Counted from the stretch's first letter, positions 18,503 through 27,704 are shown. The stretch: 64,000 nt of DNA from Pseudomonas costantinii (GCF_001870435.1 NZ_MDDR01000037.1:310001-374000); one strand, 5' to 3'. Made by a program: numbers and translations. Notes: generated from the sequence alone by a model not told the origin.

Positions 18503-18551
18503 GGCGCCCATCACTCATTGCGGATAGGGGACGCAATGAGTGATGGGCGCC
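18503..18551. terminator. Long bidirectional hairpin between toxin gene and algA
   Basis: A perfect 19-bp stem (arms 18503-18521 and 18533-18551, 11-nt loop) lies 8 nt after the toxin stop and 14 nt after the convergent algA stop. There is no long T-tract. It probably terminates or insulates both convergent transcripts. Confidence 0.75.
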
Positions 18552-18565
18552 GGTTTCATCGTCGG

Positions 18566-20017
18566 TTACTGCGCGATAGTTTTCACCGACACACCCCGCT
18601 CAACCGGCGTCGAGCGCCCGTAGATATCTTCAAACCGCTCGATATCGTCTTCGCCCAAATAGCTGCCCGATTGCACTTCGATGATTTCCAACGGGATCTT
18701 GCCCGGGTTGCGCAGGCGGTGCACCGAGGCGATCGGGATGTAGGTGGACTGGTTCTCACAAAGCAGGAACACGTTTTCGTCACAGGTGACTTCGGCCGTG
18801 CCGCTGACCACGATCCAGTGTTCGGCGCGGTGGTGGTGCATTTGCAGCGACAGGCACGCGCCTGGCTTGACCGAGATGTGCTTGACCTGGAAACGCCCGC
18901 CCATGTCCACCGAGTCGTAGGAGCCCCATGGGCGGTAGACCTCGCAGTGGTTCTGGGTTTCGCTGCGGCCCTGTTCGTTGAGGGTGTTGACCATCTGCTT
19001 GACGCCCTGGACCTTGTCCTTGTGGGCAATCATCATCGCGTCCTTGGTTTCCACCACCACGATGTTGTCCAGGCCGATCACCGACACCAGTTTGCCGTTG
19101 CCGTGGATCATGCAGTTCTTGCTGTCCTGGATCACCACGTCGCCCTTGGTGACGTTGCCGTTGGCGTCTTTATCGTTGACCGCCCACAGCGACGCCCAGC
19201 AACCCACATCACTCCAGCCGGCGCTCAGCGGTACCACGCAGGCGCGTTGGGTTTTTTCCATCACGGCGTAGTCGATGGAGTTGTCCGGGCAGCAAGCGAA
19301 GGTGGCGTCGTCGAAGGTCACGGTGTCGGCGGTCTGCTCGCTGCGTTCCAGGGTCAGCACACAGGTGTCGTAGATATCTGGATCGTGCTTTTTCAGCTCT
19401 TCAAGGAAGCGGCTGGCGCGGAACAGGAACATGCCGCTGTTCCAGAAATACCCGCCGCTTTTGACGAACTCGACGGCGCGTTTTTCATCGGGTTTCTCCA
19501 CGAACTGTTGCACGCGGCTCACGCCTTCGGGCAACAGCGAATCAGCGGTGGACTTGATGTAGCCATAACCGGTTTCCGGTCGAGTGGCCGGTACGCCGAA
19601 CAGCACCATCTCGCCACGCTCTGCGGCCACGGTGGCCAAGGCAAGAGCGCGTTGCAGGGCTTTCTGGTCGTCGATCACGTGATCGGCCGGTAGCACCAGC
19701 ATCAGTTCATCGCGGCCTTCGTTGACCAGCATCATCGCGGTCAGCGCCACGGCCGGGGCAGTGTTGCGGCCGAAGGGCTCCATCAGGATGCGTTGGCATT
19801 CCAGCTTACGGTTGCTCAATTGCTCGTTGACGATAAAACGGTGGTCCTTGTTGCAGACCACGATTGGGGCGTCCATACCGTCGAACACCAGGCGCTCCAG
19901 GGTTTGCTGGAACAGTGTGTGTTCGCCGGTCAAGGCCAGGAATTGTTTCGGAAACTGTTTGCGGGAAAGCGGCCAAAGACGTGAGCCGCTACCACCGGAA
20001 AGGATTACTGGGATCAT
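18566..20017 (-). CDS. algA: Mannose-1-phosphate guanylyltransferase / mannose-6-phosphate isomerase
   Basis: A 483-residue bifunctional cytoplasmic enzyme supplying GDP-mannose: fructose-6-P to mannose-6-P, and mannose-1-P plus GTP to GDP-mannose. The nucleotidyltransferase domain (about 1-340) starts with GGSGSRLWPLSRKQFPKQFL and has FVEKPD. The C-terminal type II isomerase cupin (about 360-475) has QMHHHRAEHWIVVSGTAEV. The length equals the P. aeruginosa enzyme (about 481). It is the last gene of the alginate operon, 72 nt after algF, further than the other spacings, with a GC-rich hairpin in between. The product feeds AlgD at the other end of the same operon. Confidence 0.97.
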   Translation of the reverse strand: MIPVILSGGSGSRLWPLSRKQFPKQFLALTGEHTLFQQTLERLVFDGMDAPIVVCNKDHRFIVNEQLSNRKLECQRILMEPFGRNTAPAVALTAMMLVNEGRDELMLVLPADHVIDDQKALQRALALATVAAERGEMVLFGVPATRPETGYGYIKSTADSLLPEGVSRVQQFVEKPDEKRAVEFVKSGGYFWNSGMFLFRASRFLEELKKHDPDIYDTCVLTLERSEQTADTVTFDDATFACCPDNSIDYAVMEKTQRACVVPLSAGWSDVGCWASLWAVNDKDANGNVTKGDVVIQDSKNCMIHGNGKLVSVIGLDNIVVVETKDAMMIAHKDKVQGVKQMVNTLNEQGRSETQNHCEVYRPWGSYDSVDMGGRFQVKHISVKPGACLSLQMHHHRAEHWIVVSGTAEVTCDENVFLLCENQSTYIPIASVHRLRNPGKIPLEIIEVQSGSYLGEDDIERFEDIYGRSTPVERGVSVKTIAQ

Positions 20018-20049
20018 GGGTGTTTCTCCTTGAATCGATTGGGGTCAGA

Positions 20050-20071
20050 GCCCACCCCGACAGGGGCGGGC
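20050..20071 (-). other. GC-rich hairpin in the algF-algA gap
   Basis: On the minus strand GCCCGCCCC and GGGGTGGGC pair over 9 bp with one G-U, closing a TGTC loop. No T-tract follows, so it is not a standard terminator. It could protect or partly attenuate the message ahead of algA. Confidence 0.5.
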
Positions 20072-20089
20072 CTCAAGTTGAAAAGCTAA

Positions 20090-20743
20090 TCAGCGGGTCG
20101 ACACCGGGCGTTTCACCCAGACTGACGAGATGCTCGAACCGGAGCCCGTCACATACAGCACCGCTGCTTCACCACGTTCCAAAGCAACCGGCTTCACATC
20201 GCCGACTTTCTTGTCACCGTCGTACAACGCCAGGCTCACCTTCACCGGGTTGATTTCACGTTCGCCACGGCCCTTGGCGGCCACCGACTTGACCACGTCG
20301 GTCTTGCCATCGGCGGTTTTCAGGGTCAGGGCCTTGTCGCTGAGGTTCTGCACGCGCACCAGGGATTTTTGCTTGTTCTTGAACGGTGGCTCTTCGATCA
20401 GTTGTGGCTGACCACTGCCGCTGTTGACCAGGGTGTAATAGTGATCGGCGGCAAGTTTGAGCGGCACGGTCTGGCTGCCGACCTTGGCGCTGTAGTCACC
20501 GCCCGGCATGAAGCTGAAGTCGCTGCTGGCCAGTGGCGCAACATCGCTCAGGTTGGTGCTGCCAACTGTCGCGCTGACTTCCTGGTTGGAGGCGTTGTAG
20601 ATACGCACAAAGCTTGAGCCTTTTGGCGCGACGGGGCCGTACAAGGCGGCATCACCGGCGAAGGCAGACATCGAAATAACGCTCATGCCGGCAACCAGTG
20701 CCAGGGTTTTAGCGAGACGACGGGGAGTAGTAGTGAATGTCAT
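20090..20743 (-). CDS. algF: Alginate O-acetylation protein AlgF
   Basis: A 217-residue periplasmic protein. The signal peptide ends near residue 29 (VISMSAFAGDAALYGP). The rest is predicted beta-rich, including GSSFVRIYNASNQEVSATVG, consistent with the two beta-sandwich modules of AlgF. AlgF takes part in O-acetylation of alginate with AlgI and AlgJ by an adaptor-like role; no catalytic motif is visible. The length matches the family (about 216). It lies between algJ (16 nt gap) and algA in the conserved order. Confidence 0.95.
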   Translation of the reverse strand: MTFTTTPRRLAKTLALVAGMSVISMSAFAGDAALYGPVAPKGSSFVRIYNASNQEVSATVGSTNLSDVAPLASSDFSFMPGGDYSAKVGSQTVPLKLAADHYYTLVNSGSGQPQLIEEPPFKNKQKSLVRVQNLSDKALTLKTADGKTDVVKSVAAKGRGEREINPVKVSLALYDGDKKVGDVKPVALERGEAAVLYVTGSGSSISSVWVKRPVSTR

Positions 20744-20759
20744 GTGAGTGACCTCTCTT

Positions 20760-21932
20760 TCAGTTTTGCGCCCGGTTGGGCGTCTCGGATTTTTGAGTGT
20801 TCAAAGCCATGTCTTGTTGGCGCATACCGGCTTGTTTGAGTTGCGCAACCCACTGCGGGTCGGCGTCGCCGATTTCGTTGTTCACAGGCAGATAACGTTC
20901 AGGAAACTCCCAGATCAGCACCTGTGGCGGGCTGTTCTTGAAGTCATCGCTTTTCAGGTAGCTGAGCATCGGCAGGATCGGGCCGTGGCCGTCTTCGGCG
21001 TAGCTGATCACGTCGCTGTGCAGGGCTTGCTTGAGCGCGCCGACGAAGTTCCAGTTGGGGTTGGCGCTGTAGCTGGTGCCCACCAGAGCCACCGGGGTTT
21101 CGCTGTCGCTGAACAACGTGTCCTCGCCCTTGCTGTCGGCCAAGTGCGTGGCGCGTTTTTGCAGCGGCTCTTTGGGCGGCATCAGGTTTTCAAACAGCGG
21201 GTCCAGCGGCAGAAACAGGCGCAGATCGCCGCTGTGCGGCTCGGTTTTTTCGGCTTCAGTGACAAAGCGCTGAGGCTCACCACTCAGCGGCGTCTTGTCG
21301 GCAATCACCTTGGCCAGTTGTTTGGCCGCGATTTCAGCGCCGTCAGGCGTCCAGTGGGTGTCGGTGCGCAGGAACACTTGCTTGCCGCTGAGCTTGGCCT
21401 GTTGCAGCGGGCCGAGCAGGTCGGGGGCAATGATTTTGTCGGCCGCTACGCGGGCATGGAAGCCCTGGTACAGGTTGGCGTGGATGCTCGCCGGTTTCAC
21501 CTCACCCAGGTGTTCCGGGTACAGGCGCACCTTGGCCGGCACGATCGCCATCACCAATTGGATGCCTTGGGCCTTGAGCTTCTGGCGCACGCCTTCGACC
21601 AGGGCGTAGTTGCCCTCAAGGTTCTGCTCTTCGTTGACGGCGGGGTTGAACTCCTCGTCGCTGTACAACCAGTGATCGCGGCCCAGCACCACGCCAGGGC
21701 GGCCTTCATTAAACAGCTTGTAGTCCAACGCGGCCCAGAGGTTGGTGCCCAAACGCTTGATCGGGAACGCGTCGTCGTAGTGAGTCTCGACGGCTTTGGT
21801 CCAGCGACCGTTAAGCACCGTCGCGTCGGCGTTGGTGCTGAAGCCGAAGAAACTGCGCATCGACCACAGGCCCAGCACCAGCAGCATGGCCAGGAACAAG
21901 GCGATATAGAGCACGCGGAATGAACGGGTCAT
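20760..21932 (-). CDS. algJ: Alginate O-acetyltransferase AlgJ
   Basis: A 390-residue protein anchored by an N-terminal signal-anchor helix (MTRSFRVLYIALFLAMLLVLGLW) with a periplasmic SGNH-like domain. DTHWTPDGAEIAAKQL carries the Asp-x-His pair and VGTSYSANPNWNF the nucleophilic Ser block of the AlgX/AlgJ superfamily. It works with AlgI to acetylate mannuronate residues in the periplasm. The start at 21932 is chosen because upstream in-frame codons lie within algI. The gap to algI is 10 nt. Length matches P. aeruginosa AlgJ (391). Confidence 0.95.
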   Translation of the reverse strand: MTRSFRVLYIALFLAMLLVLGLWSMRSFFGFSTNADATVLNGRWTKAVETHYDDAFPIKRLGTNLWAALDYKLFNEGRPGVVLGRDHWLYSDEEFNPAVNEEQNLEGNYALVEGVRQKLKAQGIQLVMAIVPAKVRLYPEHLGEVKPASIHANLYQGFHARVAADKIIAPDLLGPLQQAKLSGKQVFLRTDTHWTPDGAEIAAKQLAKVIADKTPLSGEPQRFVTEAEKTEPHSGDLRLFLPLDPLFENLMPPKEPLQKRATHLADSKGEDTLFSDSETPVALVGTSYSANPNWNFVGALKQALHSDVISYAEDGHGPILPMLSYLKSDDFKNSPPQVLIWEFPERYLPVNNEIGDADPQWVAQLKQAGMRQQDMALNTQKSETPNRAQN

Positions 21933-21942
21933 CTCGGCTCCC

Positions 21943-23367
21943 TCAGAATTGGAAGTAAAGGAACGGCGAAAAGCTCTGCGCCGAGAGTTTGAAAATCGAC
22001 GCTGCGAACAGCACCAACACACAGGTACGCACGGCGTAGCCCGGCACTGACTGAGTGACACGGACGGCGGCCGGATGGTCGCGGTAGAAATCGCGCAGGC
22101 CAAAGAACACCAACGTTGCGTACGCCACTACCAGGGTTGCCACTTGCAGGCCGGTGAGGTTGGCGCGGTTGAGTTCCGACAGCGACCACTCGCCAAAGCT
22201 GAACATCGCACCGTACATACGGCCGGCGACGTGCAGGTTTTCGGCGCGGAAGATCACCCAGCCCATCACCACCAGCAGGAAGGTGAAGGCCCAGCGCACC
22301 GGGTTGAAGCTGCGCGGCGAAGTGTTGAGGCCGATGGCTTTTTCAATCGCCAGCCACATGCCGTGCCACGCGCCCCACACGATGTAAGTGATGTTCGCGC
22401 CGTGCCACAGACCACCGAGCAACATGGTCAGGAACAGGTTGCGGTAGGTGGTCAGCGTGCCTTTGCGGTTGCCTCCCAGGGTGATGTAGAGGTAATCACG
22501 CAGCCAGGTCGACAGGCTGATATGCCAGCGGCGCCAGAACTCGGTGATCGACTGGCTGATGTACGGCTGCTTGAAGTTTTCCATAAAGCGAAAACCCATC
22601 ATCAAGCCCAAACCGATGGCCATGTCGCTGTAGCCGGAGAAGTCAAAGTACAGCTGCGCGGTGTAGGCCAGCGCGCCGAGCCAGGCATCACCCGTGGTGG
22701 GGTTTTGCAGGGCGAAGCAATGATCGGCCACCACCGCGAGGGTGTCGGCGATGAACACCTTTTTGATGAAACCCTGCATGAACCGTGTGCAGCCCTCGGA
22801 GAATTTATCGAGGGTGTGGGTGCGGTTGTTGAACTGGTCGGCCAGGTCGCGAAAGCGCAGTACGGGGCCTGCAATCAGGTGCGGGAAGATCGCCACGAAC
22901 GCCGCAAAGTCGATCAGGTTGCGGGTTGCCGGAGTGTCGCCGCGATACACGTCGATGATGTAGCTGATGGACTCGAAGATGTAGAACGAGATACCGATCG
23001 GCAACAGCACGTGGGTGAGGATAAAGGGCTCCAGGCCCGCCGACTTCATCATCAGGTTGATGCTGTCGACGCCGAAGTTGGCGTACTTGAAGTAGCCGAG
23101 GATGCACAGGTCGACTGCCACGCCCAGCAACAGCCAGCGCTGGGCCGGTTTGGTGCGCACGCCTGCCGCACCGACCTTGAGGCCGATCCAGTAATTCCAC
23201 AGCGTGACGGCGGCGAACAGTGCCAGGAAGTCCACTCGCCACCAGGCGTAGAACATATAACTGGCAATCAGCAGCAGCAGATTGCGATAGCGTTGCCCGC
23301 TCAAGTAGTACAAGCCGAGAAAGATCGGCAAGAACAGAAACAGGAACACATTGGACGAGAAAACCAT
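21943..23367 (-). CDS. algI: Alginate O-acetyltransferase AlgI (MBOAT family)
   Basis: A 474-residue polytopic inner-membrane protein of the MBOAT family that moves acetyl groups across the membrane for alginate acetylation. About ten hydrophobic segments are visible. The signature TEFWRRWHISLSTWLRDYLYITLGGNRKG and the His of LGGLWHGANITYIVWGAWHG mark the active region. It is somewhat shorter than the P. aeruginosa protein (about 520), the difference being at the C-terminus (ends SAQSFSPFLYFQF). It follows algL after a gap of 191 nt that contains a large inverted-repeat element, the longest gap in the operon. Confidence 0.95.
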   Translation of the reverse strand: MVFSSNVFLFLFLPIFLGLYYLSGQRYRNLLLLIASYMFYAWWRVDFLALFAAVTLWNYWIGLKVGAAGVRTKPAQRWLLLGVAVDLCILGYFKYANFGVDSINLMMKSAGLEPFILTHVLLPIGISFYIFESISYIIDVYRGDTPATRNLIDFAAFVAIFPHLIAGPVLRFRDLADQFNNRTHTLDKFSEGCTRFMQGFIKKVFIADTLAVVADHCFALQNPTTGDAWLGALAYTAQLYFDFSGYSDMAIGLGLMMGFRFMENFKQPYISQSITEFWRRWHISLSTWLRDYLYITLGGNRKGTLTTYRNLFLTMLLGGLWHGANITYIVWGAWHGMWLAIEKAIGLNTSPRSFNPVRWAFTFLLVVMGWVIFRAENLHVAGRMYGAMFSFGEWSLSELNRANLTGLQVATLVVAYATLVFFGLRDFYRDHPAAVRVTQSVPGYAVRTCVLVLFAASIFKLSAQSFSPFLYFQF

Positions 23368-23446
23368 CCCGATCTCTCCATGTTTAACAGACAGTCAAGG
23401 GCCGCAGCCCCCCCCAAACCCCCCCACGAATTTCGGGGGAGGTTGC

Positions 23447-23553
23447 GATCGTTCCCACGCTCTGCGTGGGAATGCCTCTTGTGACGCTCTGCGTCACGCT
23501 TTGGAACGCAGAGCGTCCCGTGCTGCATTCCCACGCAGAGCGTGGGAACGATC
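23447..23553. repeat. 107-bp inverted-repeat element inside the alginate operon
   Basis: Perfect 29-bp arms at 23447-23475 and 23525-23553 face each other. Each arm is itself a hairpin, TTCCCACGC-TCT-GCGTGGGAA. Between them lie TGACGC-TCT-GCGTCA (23482-23496) and a further GAACGCAGAGCGT copy. The motif CGTTCCCACGCTCTGCGTGGGAATG is, from memory, a common dispersed repeat in P. fluorescens-group genomes. It ends 6 nt before the algL stop and sits between algL and algI. Confidence 0.9.
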
Positions 23554-23558
23554 AGCGA

Positions 23559-24668
23559 CTAGTTGCCTTTGTTGCCTTTTTCATGCGTCGGGTCGTAGAC
23601 CTTGGTCAGGTCGCCGCCGAGCCGAAAGGTTTTGAACGGCTGCATCCCATGCTTGCGCTCGAGCACATCCGGCGCGCAGGTGTAGAGGGTGCAGAACGGT
23701 TCGAGCCAGGCAAATTTCATGTCCTCCTTGAGGTCCTTCATGTCCTGTTCTTTGCCGTTCTTCTGTTCGAAGATGTCCGGGTCTTTGACCCCGGCCAGCA
23801 CCTTGTCGCCCAGGCGTTTGAGCGCGCTGTTGTTTTCCTGGCGCAGGTCCACGCCGTTGACCAGGGCAAAGCTTGCGATCATCGACAGCGGCGGCAGGGC
23901 GTAGTTGTGGTACGACAAAGCCCGCTGCTGACGCTTCAATTCATTCGGCAAGAAGCCTTGGTCATCGACCTGGTTCACGCCGACCTTGTATTCCTTCACT
24001 GCCCAATCAAACAGGTCGCGGCGATTGGTGGCGATGGACGTCGCCATCACCGACCAGGCGGCCCAGTACGAGTGGTTGTTGGTTTTTTCCAGCGGCAGGT
24101 TGTCCCAGTCGCTCACCACCTGATCCGCAAGCTTGTTGAACCAGGCTTCGATCAGTTGTGATTCCTGCTGGTGGTTGGCCAATGGGTGGGAGTCGGAAAA
24201 TTTCAGGCGTACATAGGCGGAGGCCATGCTGCCCAGCGCCCATTTGCGCATGGACTTGCCGGTGTGGTTGAAGTCCTTGGACATCAACGCATCAGCCTTG
24301 GCCCAGCTCGTAAGCCAGTTCAACGTGCATTCCAACTGCTCCGGGCGACCGTCGCGCATGAATTGCATCACACGTTTGCTGGTGTCTTTTTCCATCGTGG
24401 TGATATCGGCGGTGCTGTCGCGAAAGGCTTTTTCCGACTGCACATTCAAGGTGGAGCGCGCCTTGTCCGAACCTTCGTACTTGCTGCGAAATTGCAGCGA
24501 GCCGGTGTACGGCGCCGGCATGGCGTCGCAGTCATTCTTGAAGTCGCCGGTCTTGACGGCCTCAATCGGTGCGAAGTAGCCCTGAGGTGGACGCAGCTGC
24601 GCGGCGGCGTTGACGGAGCCGGCGAAGATCGCCATGCCCAGTAACGTTGGAATCAATAATTTCTGCAT
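23559..24668 (-). CDS. algL: Alginate lyase AlgL
   Basis: A 369-residue periplasmic polysaccharide lyase (PL5) that cleaves poly-mannuronate by beta-elimination and clears stray polymer from the periplasm. The signal peptide ends near residue 25 (AGSVNAA). NNHSYWAAWSV contains the catalytic NNHSYW motif. The start at 24668 has GAGGT 5 nt upstream and gives a normal signal peptide; an in-frame ATG 12 nt earlier lacks a ribosome-binding site. It lies 8 nt after algX. The last codons run up to the inverted-repeat element. Confidence 0.96.
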   Translation of the reverse strand: MQKLLIPTLLGMAIFAGSVNAAAQLRPPQGYFAPIEAVKTGDFKNDCDAMPAPYTGSLQFRSKYEGSDKARSTLNVQSEKAFRDSTADITTMEKDTSKRVMQFMRDGRPEQLECTLNWLTSWAKADALMSKDFNHTGKSMRKWALGSMASAYVRLKFSDSHPLANHQQESQLIEAWFNKLADQVVSDWDNLPLEKTNNHSYWAAWSVMATSIATNRRDLFDWAVKEYKVGVNQVDDQGFLPNELKRQQRALSYHNYALPPLSMIASFALVNGVDLRQENNSALKRLGDKVLAGVKDPDIFEQKNGKEQDMKDLKEDMKFAWLEPFCTLYTCAPDVLERKHGMQPFKTFRLGGDLTKVYDPTHEKGNKGN

Positions 24669-24676
24669 AGGTAACC

Positions 24677-26125
24677 TCATTGCCCGAGTTGAGCGGTCTG
24701 TTGACCGCCGCTTGGGAATACGTTGCGTGTGCAAATTTTCGCTTCAACCTTCTGCGCGGCTTGCCCTGCTTCAGGGCCCTGGACTTCCACGGCGAGTAAG
24801 TTCTGCGAGGCCCAGTCGTCATCGGTGCGCAATTCAAAGGCGAAACGCCCGTCTGTGTCTGATGTTTCGGGTTTTTCGATCTTGAGGTCCTCGTGGCGAC
24901 CGTTCATGTACCAGAGGGTGGCTTGCAAGGTTTTCACCGACGGGTCGGCGAAGCGGATGTCGACTTGGTGGCTGCTGTTACGCAGGTCTTTGTTCGAACT
25001 ATTGACCAGCAATTCGTTCTTGCCGGGTTTCAAGGTGGTGCTGGCGCTCATCTGCGCAGTCTTGCCTTCGCAGCCGTTGTCGAGCAGCGACATCATCTGA
25101 CGGTAGATGGTCTCTTGGTCAAGGCGATACAGTGGCGAGAACTCCCAGATCAGAATCTTCGGCGGGCTCTTCTGGAATTCATCGCTGCCCAGGTACTGGA
25201 TCATCGAGCCTTCGAGGCCGCCGCCGGGGAAGGCGACGTTGAGGATGTCGGCACCGATTTCCTGTTCCAGGAAGCCGGCGAAGTTGTAGTTCTTGCCGCT
25301 GTGGCTGGTGCCCACCAAGGTGATCTGCGGGTTGCCCGAATCGCCGAACAGGTCGCCGTCACCCGCTTCGCCCTTGGGCTCGGTGGTGAACTGGTCCATG
25401 TACTGAATTGCGTAGCTGGTGCCGCAGAGTTGCCCGGCCATATTGTGCAGAGTGCCGGTCTTGCCCATGCGCCCGGAGCGCTTGGTTTCGAATTCACGCT
25501 GGGGGATGCCGGCAAACGCCGGCATTGCACGCACTGTGGCGCCGACGATTTTCGCGGTGCGCTGGGCGCCGTAAGGCGTCCAATGCTGGTCGCCACGGAA
25601 GTAGAAGTCGTGGGCCGGCAGTTCGTCAGGAAGCTGTTCGTTGGTCAACGGCGACAGGTCCGGCACCACATAACCCATCTTGGCGAAACGGCCGAGCATG
25701 GTCTTGTAGTTACCCAACGCCTTGTCGAAATCGAACGTGGCTTTTTCCTCGGGGTTGAGCTTGTTGCGGTTCACCAAACCACGGGTCGGCTGGTAGACCA
25801 CCACCAACTCAACGCCCTTGGCCTTGAACGCGTCGTGCAACTGTTGCATGCGCTTATAGCCGGCGGGGCTGGTGTCGAATTCGGTGCGCAAATCTTCCTG
25901 GGTCCGGAACAGCCAGTCGCCTTGGGCTTGTACCAGGGTGGTGAAGTTCTGCTGGTAGCGCGTGGTGTAGTTCTTTGCATCATGGGCTGCCGGGCACAGG
26001 CTGCAGCAGGGTTCTGCGGTGAAGTTGGGTGCTTTGACTTCATCGGCGCGCACGCCCTGGCTGGCCGCGAGCAGGCCGAGGGTCAGACCCGAGAGGCTCA
26101 GCAGTTTGATCATGTGTGGGTGCAT
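24677..26125 (-). CDS. algX: Alginate O-acetyltransferase / secretion protein AlgX
   Basis: A 482-residue periplasmic protein with a signal peptide (MHPHMIKLLSLSGLTLGLLAASQGVRAD), an SGNH-like acetyltransferase domain (about 40-340) and a C-terminal carbohydrate-binding module (about 350-480). DQHWTPYGAQRTA carries the Asp-x-His dyad and VGTSHSGKNYNF the nucleophilic Ser. The CCSLC segment after the signal is typical. ATG at 26125 is chosen as GAGG lies 9 nt upstream; ATG at 26134 abuts that ribosome-binding site. AlgX acetylates mannuronate and is part of the trans-envelope complex with AlgK. It lies in conserved order between algG and algL. Confidence 0.95.
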   Translation of the reverse strand: MHPHMIKLLSLSGLTLGLLAASQGVRADEVKAPNFTAEPCCSLCPAAHDAKNYTTRYQQNFTTLVQAQGDWLFRTQEDLRTEFDTSPAGYKRMQQLHDAFKAKGVELVVVYQPTRGLVNRNKLNPEEKATFDFDKALGNYKTMLGRFAKMGYVVPDLSPLTNEQLPDELPAHDFYFRGDQHWTPYGAQRTAKIVGATVRAMPAFAGIPQREFETKRSGRMGKTGTLHNMAGQLCGTSYAIQYMDQFTTEPKGEAGDGDLFGDSGNPQITLVGTSHSGKNYNFAGFLEQEIGADILNVAFPGGGLEGSMIQYLGSDEFQKSPPKILIWEFSPLYRLDQETIYRQMMSLLDNGCEGKTAQMSASTTLKPGKNELLVNSSNKDLRNSSHQVDIRFADPSVKTLQATLWYMNGRHEDLKIEKPETSDTDGRFAFELRTDDDWASQNLLAVEVQGPEAGQAAQKVEAKICTRNVFPSGGQQTAQLGQ

Positions 26126-26136
26126 AAGGGTCATCC

Positions 26137-27690
26137 TCAGTCCTGCATTTCGGTCTGGCGTTCGACAGGGTCGATCAGCACGGCTTTCTGCTGGCGCACC
26201 AGCAGGTCGAGAATTTCTTCCTGGCGATCGCCCAATACGCCGTTGAAGCTGATGCCGCTGGATTTAGTCGGCGCCAGCATCGACACGCGGTACAGCTCGA
26301 TGCTCAGCGGCGAGTCGATCGACAGCGGCCCGCTGCCGTTGCCCGCCAGGTCACCGCCGACCACGATCAGCGAGACCTGGGTGTCGAATGGGTCGAGAGT
26401 GATATCGCGGTCGGTGGCGGTCAGGTCCTTGATGTGGCCGTAGACACCGGTCAGGCCGTTGGCCATGGTGGTGTTTTCGTACAGGCGAATGTTCACGCTG
26501 TTACGCACGCGGATACCGTGGCGGCGGTTGGCAATCACCTTGTTGCCCCACAGCAGGTTATCGCCGCTCTCATAGAGGGTGATGCCGTCGGTGTGGTTGC
26601 GGTAGATCTCGTTGTCGGCGATCAGGTTGTTCACGCTGTTACGGTCGATCACCAGGCCCGAGAGTTTGTTGTCGTAGCTGCGGTTGTTGAAGATGAAGCT
26701 GTCGTTCACTTCCCGGGAAATAATGATGCCGTGCTTCTTCTTGGTGCCGTAGACGGTGTTGTCCGCGATGATCAGGCCGTGGGAGCGGTCGTGGGGGTCA
26801 ATGCCGTAGACGATGTTGTCTTTGTAGGTGTTGCCCTTGATCACGAAGCCTGTGGTCTCGTAGCAGTAGAAGCCGTACCACATGTCCGAGAACTCGGAAT
26901 CAATGATCCAGCCGGTGGGTTCCGCACGCTTGAGCACCTTGGCCATGTTCGGCGTGTACTGGGAAATACTCACCCCGTACGACTTGCTGTTGGCATAGCC
27001 GAAACTGGCCATCTTGCTGTTGGATATGTAGGTCTCGGTACCGCCCCAGGCCAACAGGAATGGGCGGAATTCCTTGGGTGACTGGAAGATTGCCGGGCCG
27101 TTGGCTTTTTCTTTCCAGCCGGTGATCTTGGTGTCACGCACAAACAGCAGGCCATCGTTGATCAGGAACGAACCGGCTTCCTGGGACAGGCGCAATTCCT
27201 GAGTGTGCTTGTCGATTTCCAGGATGCCTTTGCGCCCGACCACGATTGGCAACTTGGCGAGAAACACGCCCGGCGAAGTCTCGCTGAGGTACTGCTTGGG
27301 CACTTTGCCGAGCAAGTCCTTGAGGTTCATGTAGCCGTCATCGACAAAAATTGCCTGGGGAATGCCGTGCTGGCGCACCACCCATTCAGCCATCTTGTTA
27401 TCGCCGCCGATAAAGTCTTTGAGGGCGTCCTCCTGCATCATCCGGCGGATGCTGACCTTGCCGGGCTTGGTGCGTACGATCTTCTTTTCAACCGCCGCAG
27501 CGGTGTAACCCGACAGGTCCGGCAGGGCAGGCTTGGGCAGCTCCAACGGCGCAGTGGGTGGGCTGGAAATGGTGTAGGTCTTGGCCTGTTGCAGTCCTTT
27601 GGCGATAGTCGGCGCCTTGGCCGCCGTATCGGCAAAGGCCGTGGCGCTGGCCATCAGCATCGCCGCGACGAGTAGGCGTTGAGCATTCAT
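26137..27690 (-). CDS. algG: Mannuronan C5-epimerase AlgG
   Basis: A 517-residue periplasmic enzyme converting D-mannuronate to L-guluronate in the polymer. A signal peptide (about 1-21) precedes a right-handed beta-helix. The repeat pattern is evident in ...GLIIADNTVYG..., ...FIFNNRSYDNKLSGLVIDRNSVNNLIADNEIYRN.... The catalytic DPHD motif is intact in YGIDPHDRSHG. The start at 27690 (MNAQRLL) has GGGAG 8 nt upstream; an earlier in-frame ATG overlaps the algE stop. Operon spacing on both sides is only a few nt. Confidence 0.96.
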   Translation of the reverse strand: MNAQRLLVAAMLMASATAFADTAAKAPTIAKGLQQAKTYTISSPPTAPLELPKPALPDLSGYTAAAVEKKIVRTKPGKVSIRRMMQEDALKDFIGGDNKMAEWVVRQHGIPQAIFVDDGYMNLKDLLGKVPKQYLSETSPGVFLAKLPIVVGRKGILEIDKHTQELRLSQEAGSFLINDGLLFVRDTKITGWKEKANGPAIFQSPKEFRPFLLAWGGTETYISNSKMASFGYANSKSYGVSISQYTPNMAKVLKRAEPTGWIIDSEFSDMWYGFYCYETTGFVIKGNTYKDNIVYGIDPHDRSHGLIIADNTVYGTKKKHGIIISREVNDSFIFNNRSYDNKLSGLVIDRNSVNNLIADNEIYRNHTDGITLYESGDNLLWGNKVIANRRHGIRVRNSVNIRLYENTTMANGLTGVYGHIKDLTATDRDITLDPFDTQVSLIVVGGDLAGNGSGPLSIDSPLSIELYRVSMLAPTKSSGISFNGVLGDRQEEILDLLVRQQKAVLIDPVERQTEMQD

Positions 27691-27704
27691 TGCGCAGGCT
27701 CCCA

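Noticed and set aside
18495..18565. Search for an immunity gene after the toxin
   Set aside because: Only 71 nt separate the toxin stop from algA and they hold a terminator hairpin; no gene fits.
23401..23553. CRISPR array suspected from repeated GCTCTGCG units
   Set aside because: The units are inverted and nested without regular spacers; this is a palindromic repeat element.
22075..26443. Long antisense open frames (about 470-520 codons) opposite algI and algX
   Set aside because: They mirror strong coding of the alginate genes, have low-complexity His/Val/Gln-rich translations and no ribosome-binding sites. They are by-products of high GC and codon bias.
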